From assembly GCF_003129565.1 (NCBI RefSeq), contig NZ_QETF01000018.1, positions 1-64,000 of the forward strand: 64,000 nucleotides of DNA. The letters run 5' to 3'. Both the position numbers and the translations under genes were made by a program. Below are positions 37,183-44,100 of the stretch, piece by piece. Source of the DNA: Salibaculum griseiflavum. Its GTDB lineage: Bacteria; Pseudomonadota; Alphaproteobacteria; Rhodobacterales; Rhodobacteraceae. How positions within the stretch are numbered: position 1 is the stretch's first letter; each line of letters starts with the position of its first letter. Below the pieces are notes generated by a model. That model was not told where the DNA came from, did not search any database, and saw nothing but the letters and a program-made list of their open reading frames with translations.

Positions 37183-40100
37183 TTATGATTTCCTCTCGTT
37201 CGGGTTGTCGTCGGGGCGCTCCTCGACCGTGGGGCCGAAGGAGCGCACGATGTTGATGAGATCGGTGAGATCGGCCTCGTCCTCGAACACGCCGTCCGGT
37301 CCGTCGGCGTCGACCACAGTGAAAGGATCGTCGTAGAGCCGCTCGACCTCGATGGTGCCGTACCGCGCGATGTGGTTTTGAAGCAGTGCGAGGAAGCGTG
37401 TCTGCTTAGCGCTCAGCTTCGGATGCTTCTGGACGAAGGCGGTGAACTTCTCTCGCACCGCCTCGGGGTCCATGCCTACGATCATCCGGATCGCAAGATA
37501 GAGCGGACCAGCGGTCTCACTGAAGAACTCCTCAAGGTGCTCGCGCTGCACGTCCGGGTGCTGCGTCAGAATGAGCGAAACGAGCGAGTCGATTTCGCGG
37601 TCGGACACGGCCTCGCCGGCGCGGATCTTCTTGAGGACCGGGTTGGTCTCGAAGTGCTTTTTGAGCTCCGCTTCGACGATCTGTTGGTAGGCTTTCATGT
37701 CGACAGATTTCAGGCTTGCCGAGCGACGAGCATACTGCATCTGCCCGGCATCCTCGGTAATATCGACCACCTTCGGGGGAATGCCCTGCGAGCTACCCTT
37801 GGCGCGATGATGCATGATCTCACGAAGCTGGAGGCGTGCATCCTCCAGATCAGCGACCGTTACATCCTGCCAGAAGCCATCAGACTTCACGCGCTTGATG
37901 ACTTCGGCCTTCTCGCGCACCGGGTTCAAGTGCATCTGGAGAGATGCCAGGCGGTCAAGGAGTTCGATCTTCAGATCGGAAATCTCACCCGAGCCACGAA
38001 GCACCGCAATCTGCATGCGCGCGATAAGTAGGTCGAGTGCAAGAGCGTCACCAAAGCCACGAATGTTTCGCCATTGCATCAACGGGGCGATCTCTTGGCG
38101 CAGCCTGGCGACCGTCGCTGGGGCGAATGCCTTCAATACCTCAGGACGAGATAGCGCGCGCTTCTCCTTCCATTTCTCCCGAACCGCGATGGATTCTTCC
38201 GGCAGGGCATTGATGTCGTGTTCCACGAGCTTGATGACAGCGTCGAAGACCGCGATTTCGCTTTTCTGAAGGGCGATCTCCGCAACGCTCAGCCGCTCCT
38301 CGAAGACCAGCTGAGCAAGCGGCTTGCCCTGCGTGGGCTCGGCAGGGCGATAGCCCATCTCGAAGCGAGCGAAATTGCCCCAATGGTCGAAAATGCGGAA
38401 CACGCTCTTGTGCTGACCGGGACCGAAAAGGTCAGGACAGAGGCGCGTGCCCCGGCCGATCATCTGCCAGAACTTGACGGGTGACTTTACCGGCTTCGCG
38501 AACACCAGGTTCACGATTTCCGGAATGTCGATCCCCGTATCAAGCATGTCGACCGAGATCGCGATGGTCAGATCGTTGTTGGTACCTTCGCCCTTGAAAT
38601 CGTCGATCAACTGCTCGGCTCGTGGATCGTAGTTGTCGATCACCTGGCAGAACTTGCCGGCGTACTGCGGATACATTTCATCGAAGAGCTGACGCATCAG
38701 CATCGCATGCTGATGGTTGCGTGCAAAAATGATGCTCTTTCCTAGGATTTGTCCGGTCGCATCCTTGATCCCGTTTTCCATCAGGTTTCGGAGGATCGCG
38801 CGGTTGGTGTCCTTGTTGTAGATGACCTTGTCGATCTGCTCCGAGGAGAAGTCATACTGCGCCGGGTCCTCCCCCTGGTCTTCGAGCTCCTGGATCTGCT
38901 GCGGCGACAGGCCATCGAGGCTGATGCCGTCGCGGAGAAACTGCGTCGTGTGCTCATAGACCTCGAATGGGGTCAGGTAGCCTTCGTGAACCGCCTGTTC
39001 GAGATCGTAATTCGACGTGGGAAGCTGCCCTTCGCACCCAAAGAGGCGGAAAGTGCTCCTCGTAACGAAGTCGACTGGCGTCGCGGTAAGCCCCACCTGA
39101 TGACAGTCGAAATAGTGAAAGATGTCTCCGTAGACGTTGTAGATGCTTCGATGAGATTCATCCGCGATGATGAGGTCGAAGAAGCCAGGGTCGAAAGACT
39201 GGAAGACCTTTTGCATTGCGGGATAGGTCGCAAGGAAGACGCGCTCACTGGCGTTCGTCCTCACGCGTGATGTGATGATCCGCGTGGGCTCCGAAAGGAA
39301 GTCGTTGAAGGCGTTCTTGGCCTGCTTCCGGAGTTCCTTGCGATCGCAGAGGAAGAGGACCCGCTTGACCCAACCGGCCCTGATCAGAAGGTCCGTCAAC
39401 GCGATCGCAACGCGTGTCTTGCCTGTACCAGTGGCCTGAACCACCAGCGCCCGACGGTGCTTCTGTGAAAACCGCTCAGAAACCCTTTTGATCGCTTCGA
39501 GCTGGTATAGCCGATCCACGATCTGATCGCTGATCGCGACTGTGTCGAGGGGCTGTTTGTTGTGCCGCTGGTAGTTGGCCAGATGCTGAAGGCTGTCCTT
39601 GGAGTAGAAGCCATAGAGCTTCCGCGGAGGAAAGTCCTGCGCGTCGTCCCAAATCCAGATGTCGAAGCCGTTCGTGTAGAAGATTACCGGGCGGTGCCCA
39701 TACCGCTTTTCAAGGCTATCGGCATAGAGTTTGGCTTGATGCCGACCAAGTTCGGCATCGGTCGAGGTCTTCTTCGCCTCGATCACGGCCAGCGGGTTCC
39801 CGTTGTCATCCCACAGCACGTAATCGGCGTAGCCGATGCCCGTAGCGGTAGGTTGTCCGTCGACCTCGACTTCCTTGCCCACTTGGGTCGTGTTCTTGAC
39901 GCCTTCTGCGATATCCCAGCCGACGCTCGCCAACATGCTATCGATGAGGCGCGTTCGGGTTTCTGACTCGCTGAACTGAAGTTCATCGGCCGCTGCCTGT
40001 GCCGAGCTTGCTAGCTGCTTGAGCTCAGCCGCTTCCTTCTGGGCGGCGGTTGCTTTCGAGCGCGCTTCTTCGAGCTCCGAAAGCAGCGCGTCCATCTGCG

Positions 40101-40578
40101 CTTCCTGCGCTGCCAGTTTTTCGAGGACCTGGCGCCGTTCCCGCTCCTCAACCTGACCGGGAATGGCCGGCTGCTGGAAGGCGGGAAGTTGGTCTGCTTT
40201 CGCATTCCCATACCGGACACACATCCAGCGAGCGAGATCGTGTGCCTCCTTGAGCAGCCATAGCGCGTGTTGGCTCCTTACAGGTTCGCCATGCGCGGCT
40301 TTGTTGCCGTGCATCCGCAAAGCGTGGAGTTTGTCGAGCACAACCTTCGGCGTGATTGCAATGAAGGCGTCGTTCTTCAAGAGATCAACGAATGTGGGCA
40401 GGTCAGGCTTTGGCAGCCGGAGCTCGCGGTAGATATCCTTCGTCAGATTCTCTGCGAAGAGCCGAAGCTTGACGAGTGCGCTTGCAGGATCAGCGTGAGC
40501 ATACGCTTCTGCAAAGGCGCCCAGACCTGCAAGTTCAGGCCAGCCGTCACGAAGGATTTCGAAATTGACAGACTTCAT
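37183..40578 (-). CDS. hsdR: Type I restriction endonuclease subunit with N-terminal DUF4145-like domain
   Basis: 1,131 residues. Residues 1-125 resemble DUF4145 (RLFAENLTKDIYRELRLP, HGNKAAHGEPV). A coiled coil follows (about 140-200). The nuclease domain has D252 (YADYVLW) and E267-A-K269 (VIEAKK), a PD-(D/E)XK core. The SF2 translocase has Walker A QATGTGKT (381-388), DESH near 473 and a motif VI region IGRGTRLCPD. The C-terminus resembles EcoEI_R_C. All catalytic elements are present, so the enzyme should be active. It overlaps the regulator gene by 4 bp. Confidence 0.94.
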   Translation of the reverse strand: MKSVNFEILRDGWPELAGLGAFAEAYAHADPASALVKLRLFAENLTKDIYRELRLPKPDLPTFVDLLKNDAFIAITPKVVLDKLHALRMHGNKAAHGEPVRSQHALWLLKEAHDLARWMCVRYGNAKADQLPAFQQPAIPGQVEERERRQVLEKLAAQEAQMDALLSELEEARSKATAAQKEAAELKQLASSAQAAADELQFSESETRTRLIDSMLASVGWDIAEGVKNTTQVGKEVEVDGQPTATGIGYADYVLWDDNGNPLAVIEAKKTSTDAELGRHQAKLYADSLEKRYGHRPVIFYTNGFDIWIWDDAQDFPPRKLYGFYSKDSLQHLANYQRHNKQPLDTVAISDQIVDRLYQLEAIKRVSERFSQKHRRALVVQATGTGKTRVAIALTDLLIRAGWVKRVLFLCDRKELRKQAKNAFNDFLSEPTRIITSRVRTNASERVFLATYPAMQKVFQSFDPGFFDLIIADESHRSIYNVYGDIFHYFDCHQVGLTATPVDFVTRSTFRLFGCEGQLPTSNYDLEQAVHEGYLTPFEVYEHTTQFLRDGISLDGLSPQQIQELEDQGEDPAQYDFSSEQIDKVIYNKDTNRAILRNLMENGIKDATGQILGKSIIFARNHQHAMLMRQLFDEMYPQYAGKFCQVIDNYDPRAEQLIDDFKGEGTNNDLTIAISVDMLDTGIDIPEIVNLVFAKPVKSPVKFWQMIGRGTRLCPDLFGPGQHKSVFRIFDHWGNFARFEMGYRPAEPTQGKPLAQLVFEERLSVAEIALQKSEIAVFDAVIKLVEHDINALPEESIAVREKWKEKRALSRPEVLKAFAPATVARLRQEIAPLMQWRNIRGFGDALALDLLIARMQIAVLRGSGEISDLKIELLDRLASLQMHLNPVREKAEVIKRVKSDGFWQDVTVADLEDARLQLREIMHHRAKGSSQGIPPKVVDITEDAGQMQYARRSASLKSVDMKAYQQIVEAELKKHFETNPVLKKIRAGEAVSDREIDSLVSLILTQHPDVQREHLEEFFSETAGPLYLAIRMIVGMDPEAVREKFTAFVQKHPKLSAKQTRFLALLQNHIARYGTIEVERLYDDPFTVVDADGPDGVFEDEADLTDLINIVRSFGPTVEERPDDNPNERKS

Positions 40579-41432
40579 GCCGTTGCCTCCGCGAGCGCGG
40601 CGTCAAAGGCAGCGCGGTTGGCGACCACGACCGGGACTTCGTGGGGGTTGTCTAGCTTGTCTGCGAAATCCAGACGGAGACGCTTCAGGAAGTAGTAGAG
40701 CAGCGCCTTTCGCACCATGACTTCGGTGCGCCCGTTCGTCATTTCATAGTCTTGAGCGATGATCGATCGCTGGCTCTCGCTCAGGGCTGGATTCGGTGCG
40801 AGCGCCACCACGAAGCGATCATGCCAAAGCTTGTCGTCATTCGCGGACGCGCCGGACAATCCATGCTTTCGGGTCTTCATGCATCGCGAGAGGATGAAGT
40901 CCTTGAACTTGTGGTCGATGTGACAGAAGGCACGGATATGCCAGCGCAGTCCGTCATTGCCGAGAGCGTGGGGAGAAATCCGCCTCCATTCGGGGCTGGG
41001 CTTCTTGGCACTCATCGACTGGTAGAAGACCTCGATGGAATGGCCTTCTCTAATGGCCTTGAGGACATCGCGAAGGACGTCGGCCTCCACGCGCCGGTGT
41101 GGAATAGGCAGGGCATCATGCTCGGGCGCCGATGCAAGCCAGGCTTCGGTTACACCAGACGCTCCTCCGTTAGTCTCGCGCAGGTGGGCGAGGTACGTGG
41201 ATGCATTGGGCTGCATGAAAACAGGCTTGAAATCGTCCGCCGCTTTGTAGCGCTTGGCGCTCTTGTCGTAGATCAGATTTCCCGGTGCCTTCTCCTCGTA
41301 GAGTGTCAGGTCCTTCGAGGCCTGGGGCACGGACACGCCGAACTGGTCTACGATGTCGGCACGGTTGATCCCGCCCTCCCAAAAGAGGCGGAATTCAATG
41401 AACTCCAACCGTTTTTCGACACCCCAGCGCAT
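40575..41432 (-). CDS. WYL-domain regulator (BrxR/CapW-like) of the defence operon
   Basis: 285 residues from the ATG at 41432 (MRWGVEKRLEFIEFRLFWEG), preferred because this is the typical BrxR/CapW N-terminus. A winged helix (about 1-65: INRADIVDQFGVSVPQASKDLTLYE) is followed by a WYL domain (about 115-200: EWRRISPHALGNDGLRWHIRAFCHIDHKFKDFILSR is its core region) and a C-terminal dimerisation domain. Such proteins repress defence operons until a ligand signals infection or damage. First gene of the operon, overlapping hsdR by 4 bp. Confidence 0.87.
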   Translation of the reverse strand: MRWGVEKRLEFIEFRLFWEGGINRADIVDQFGVSVPQASKDLTLYEEKAPGNLIYDKSAKRYKAADDFKPVFMQPNASTYLAHLRETNGGASGVTEAWLASAPEHDALPIPHRRVEADVLRDVLKAIREGHSIEVFYQSMSAKKPSPEWRRISPHALGNDGLRWHIRAFCHIDHKFKDFILSRCMKTRKHGLSGASANDDKLWHDRFVVALAPNPALSESQRSIIAQDYEMTNGRTEVMVRKALLYYFLKRLRLDFADKLDNPHEVPVVVANRAAFDAALAEATA

Positions 41433-41550
41433 GGCAGGTCCTCGTTGAGCAGGTAGGACGAGAGCGCCCACCAGAATCGTTTTATGATGGGTATATAAAC
41501 TATACGCATCTTCACGATCAACCCCTCGCGCGGGCTTTTTTGGGTGGAGT
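41433..41550 (-). promoter_or_regulatory. Defence-operon promoter with palindromic operator
   Basis: On the minus strand a -35-like TTGATC (41521-41516) stands 16-17 bp before the A+T-rich -10 region TTTATA/TTATAT. The palindrome GTATA-N5-TATAC (41491-41505) covers that -10. A regulator bound there would block transcription. This is the only strongly A+T-rich stretch nearby. Confidence 0.6.
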
Positions 41551-41949
41551 TCAATCGTCAGTGTCTGCCTGAAAGCCCGGCCGCTGCTCGTTCCACGCTG
41601 CAGGAAAAGGCTCTAACACGCGCGCGAGCGTCACCTCCGGCCCCTGCCTACCGTCCAAGATCGCCTCGACGATATCGGGTGCCAGCAGGCTGAGACGCAG
41701 GACGCGGGTCATGTAAGACGGCGCGATGCCCTCGTGCTCGGCCAGTTCGCCGATGGTCGCGAACTCACCTGAGTCGAGCATGTGCTTCCACCGGAACGCG
41801 CGCGCGAGCGCCTTGACCAGCGTATTGTCGGTCCGCCGCGATTGCTGGACGCCCTCGGGCAGCTGCATTTCCTTTCGCCCACCGCGCTTCACGACGCGGA
41901 ATGGCACATGCAGCGTCACGGTGTCCGGGATCTGTGTCCTGCTGGTCAT
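41551..41949 (-). CDS. Small helix-turn-helix protein downstream of the recombinase
   Basis: 132 residues. Residues about 60-95 form a helix-turn-helix (ATIGELAEHEGIAPSYMTRVLRLSLLAPDI), similar to ParB-type or recombinase-associated HTH proteins. Its start overlaps the recombinase stop by 4 bp (ATGA), so the two are co-translated. It may aid recombination or control the cassette; no experimental counterpart is known to me. Confidence 0.7.
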   Translation of the reverse strand: MTSRTQIPDTVTLHVPFRVVKRGGRKEMQLPEGVQQSRRTDNTLVKALARAFRWKHMLDSGEFATIGELAEHEGIAPSYMTRVLRLSLLAPDIVEAILDGRQGPEVTLARVLEPFPAAWNEQRPGFQADTDD

Positions 41950-43256
41950 GCTGCCGCCTCGATACCGCCTGTAAGCATCTCGCGCGCAAGGCCACTGAGG
42001 CCGTCGACGCGCAGCCGGACATTGAGCCCGTCCGTGCCGATGTCGACGCGCTCGACCAGCAACGCCACGATGCGCGCCTGCTCTGCGGGGAAGAGTTCAT
42101 CCCACAGCGGGTGGAGTTGCTGCAGGGCCGTGCGGACGTCGGCCTCGGTGATGTCGTCGGCACTGGCGCGCGCCGCCTTCCATGTCCCTGCAACGATCTC
42201 GGGCTGGCGGAACACTGCGCGGAGCTGGTCGATGACGGTGGCCTCAATCTCGCCCGCAGGCACGCGGCCGACGGGGCAGGATCCTGCGCCGTGCTTAAGC
42301 ACCGTCTGGCTGACGTAGTATCGGTAGAGCCGGTCGCCCTTTCTGGTGTGCGTCGGCGAGAAGGCCGCGCCGTCTGGGCCGTAGAGCAGCCCTTTCAGCA
42401 GTGCGGGCGTATCGGCGCGGGTGCGGGCGGCGCGCTTGCGGGGGCTTTCGGTCAGGATCGTGCGAACCTTGTCCCAGACGTCCCTGTCAATGATGGCATC
42501 GTGCTCGCCCGGATAGCTATCGCCCTTGTGCACCGCTTCGCCGATATAGGCGCGGTTGTTCAGCATTCGGTACAGGTATTTCTTGTCGATCCGGTTGCCG
42601 CGCGGTGTGCGGATGCCCCGATTTGCAACTTCGCGGGCCAGCTCTGTGCCCGACCCGATCTCGAGGAACTTGGCGAAGATCCAGCGCACATGCGCGGCGA
42701 GCTCGTCGTCGACCACCAGCTTCCGGTTCTCGACGCGGTAGCCATAGGGTGGCACGCCGCCCATCCACATGCCCTTCTTGCGGCTCGCCGCGACCTTGTC
42801 CCTGATCCGCTCCGCCGTCACCTCGCGCTCGAACTGGGCGAAGCTGAGCAGGATGTTCAGCGTCAGCCGCCCCATTGACGTGGTGGTATTGAACGACTGC
42901 GTCACTGAGACAAAGGTCACGCTGTTGCGCTCGAACACTTCGACCAGCTTGGCGAAATCGGCCAGCGAGCGGCTGAGACGGTCGATCTTGTAGACCACGA
43001 CTACGTCGACCAGTCCGTCCTCAATGTCGGTCATCAACTGCTGCAGCCCGGGGCGTTCGAGTGTGCCGCCGGAAACACCACCGTCGTCGTATTGATCGCG
43101 GACCAGTACCCAGCCTTCGGAGCGTTGGCTGGCGATATAGGCTTCGCAGGCCTCGCGTTGCGCATGCAGGCTGTTGAATTCCTGCTCGAGCCCTTCCTCA
43201 GAGGATTTTCGTGTGTAGATCGCGCAGCGCAGTTTTCGGATGATTGGCTTGGTCAT
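41946..43256 (-). CDS. Serine recombinase (resolvase/invertase family, recombinase domain)
   Basis: 436 residues from the ATG at 43256, which overlaps the upstream gene by 4 bp. The N-terminal catalytic domain has AIYTRKSSEEG (catalytic serine), YDDGGVSGGTLERPG and VVYKIDRLSRS. Then comes the Recombinase domain (about 165-270, GVPPYGYRVENRKLVVDDE) and a region resembling the zinc-ribbon/coiled-coil tail, here with few cysteines. At this length it is a medium-sized member of the large serine recombinases, plausibly the phage or island integrase. Confidence 0.9.
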   Translation of the reverse strand: MTKPIIRKLRCAIYTRKSSEEGLEQEFNSLHAQREACEAYIASQRSEGWVLVRDQYDDGGVSGGTLERPGLQQLMTDIEDGLVDVVVVYKIDRLSRSLADFAKLVEVFERNSVTFVSVTQSFNTTTSMGRLTLNILLSFAQFEREVTAERIRDKVAASRKKGMWMGGVPPYGYRVENRKLVVDDELAAHVRWIFAKFLEIGSGTELAREVANRGIRTPRGNRIDKKYLYRMLNNRAYIGEAVHKGDSYPGEHDAIIDRDVWDKVRTILTESPRKRAARTRADTPALLKGLLYGPDGAAFSPTHTRKGDRLYRYYVSQTVLKHGAGSCPVGRVPAGEIEATVIDQLRAVFRQPEIVAGTWKAARASADDITEADVRTALQQLHPLWDELFPAEQARIVALLVERVDIGTDGLNVRLRVDGLSGLAREMLTGGIEAAA

Positions 43257-43705
43257 GCGCGCCTCCGGTGGTTTTTCAAGCCGAAGAACACCCAGCCGTT
43301 CCAGCGTGTGCCGGTGATGGCGCGCGCAATCGCGGAGAGTGATTTGTAAGGCCGCCCCTGCCATTCAAAACCGTCGGCGGTGACGGTGACGACGTGCTCC
43401 ACGCCCTGCCACTCGCGGATCAACCGCGTGCCGACGATGGGCATGGCGTCAGCCCGCATTCTGCTCTTCTTGCGGTCGCCACCGTCCAACTGTTCTCCGA
43501 GGGCCTCCAGCCGTTTCACCGTTTCCGGTTTCAGTCCGCCATAGGCGAGTTCCTGAATGCGGTATGCGAGGCGGCTCTCGAGATAAGGGCGATTGAACGG
43601 CGGCGGCTCGCTGTCGAACAACTCGCGCCATTGCGCCTTCAGGTCCGGCGTCGATGAGGCCTTTAGCGCGGCCAGGCGCGCGGGGATCGGATCGTGGGTC
43701 GTCAT
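43253..43705 (-). CDS. DUF2924 protein
   Basis: 150 residues from the ATG at 43705 (MTTHDPIPARLAALKA). The segment LKAQWRELFDSEPPPFNRPYLESRLAYRIQELAYGGL and the C-terminal GFEWQGRPYKSLSAIARAITGTRWNGWVFFGL are typical of DUF2924. The family is repeatedly found just upstream of serine recombinases in alphaproteobacterial phages and islands. Overlaps of 4 bp on both sides show translational coupling. Confidence 0.88.
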   Translation of the reverse strand: MTTHDPIPARLAALKASSTPDLKAQWRELFDSEPPPFNRPYLESRLAYRIQELAYGGLKPETVKRLEALGEQLDGGDRKKSRMRADAMPIVGTRLIREWQGVEHVVTVTADGFEWQGRPYKSLSAIARAITGTRWNGWVFFGLKNHRRRA

Positions 43706-43905
43706 GCATTTCTCCGTTGAGTTGGAGTTGCATGACGCCATTCGTTGGCCGAATAGTGTAGTCCACTTTCTCCAGTATCGTCAGATACTTCCGCTCGATC
43801 ACGCATCCGCAACCGAACCAACCCCAAGGCCAACAGGCTGCAAAGTTCAGCGCGCCGCTCTGCGGCTGTCATCATGGTGGGCGAGAGTGGATTGGGGCGC
43901 TTCAT
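43702..43905 (-). CDS. Small protein leading the recombinase cassette
   Basis: 67 residues from the ATG at 43905 (MKRPNPLSPTMM), with TTG 43941 as alternative. The core MTAAERRAELCSLLALGLVRLRMR recurs next to DUF2924/recombinase pairs, so it is probably a real gene of the cassette. Function unknown. Its 3' end overlaps the DUF2924 start by 4 bp. Confidence 0.65.
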   Translation of the reverse strand: MKRPNPLSPTMMTAAERRAELCSLLALGLVRLRMRDRAEVSDDTGESGLHYSANEWRHATPTQRRNA

Positions 43906-44000
43906 GTTTCGGGTAGCCGTGATCGGTGGTGTCGTTACCAATCAAAAGCCACCCAGAAGCCCTTTATGGGACAGACGCCCTTCAACACCAGTGAAGGCGT

Positions 44001-44015
44001 GAACATGTGGTGAAC
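44001..44015. promoter_or_regulatory. LexA (SOS) box, GAAC-N7-GAAC
   Basis: GAAC at 44001-44004 and again at 44012-44015 with a 7-nt spacer. On the other strand this reads GTTC-N7-GTTC, the LexA operator known from Alphaproteobacteria. It lies in the divergent gap, about 96 bp from the recombinase cassette start and 86 bp from the next plus-strand gene. Confidence 0.65.
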
Positions 44016-44100
44016 ATCCACTCTTGTGGAGCTGTCTTTTGTCCACGATTATCGGAGGTTGAGTCGAGTTGAGAGACAAAATGCATCGAGAGGTGAGTTC

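Noticed and set aside
31815-41432. BREX, DISARM or PARIS system
   Set aside because: No PglZ, BrxL or BrxC-type genes (BREX), no DrmA/DrmB helicase pair (DISARM), and no TOPRIM partner (PARIS); the core is an ordinary hsdRMS set.
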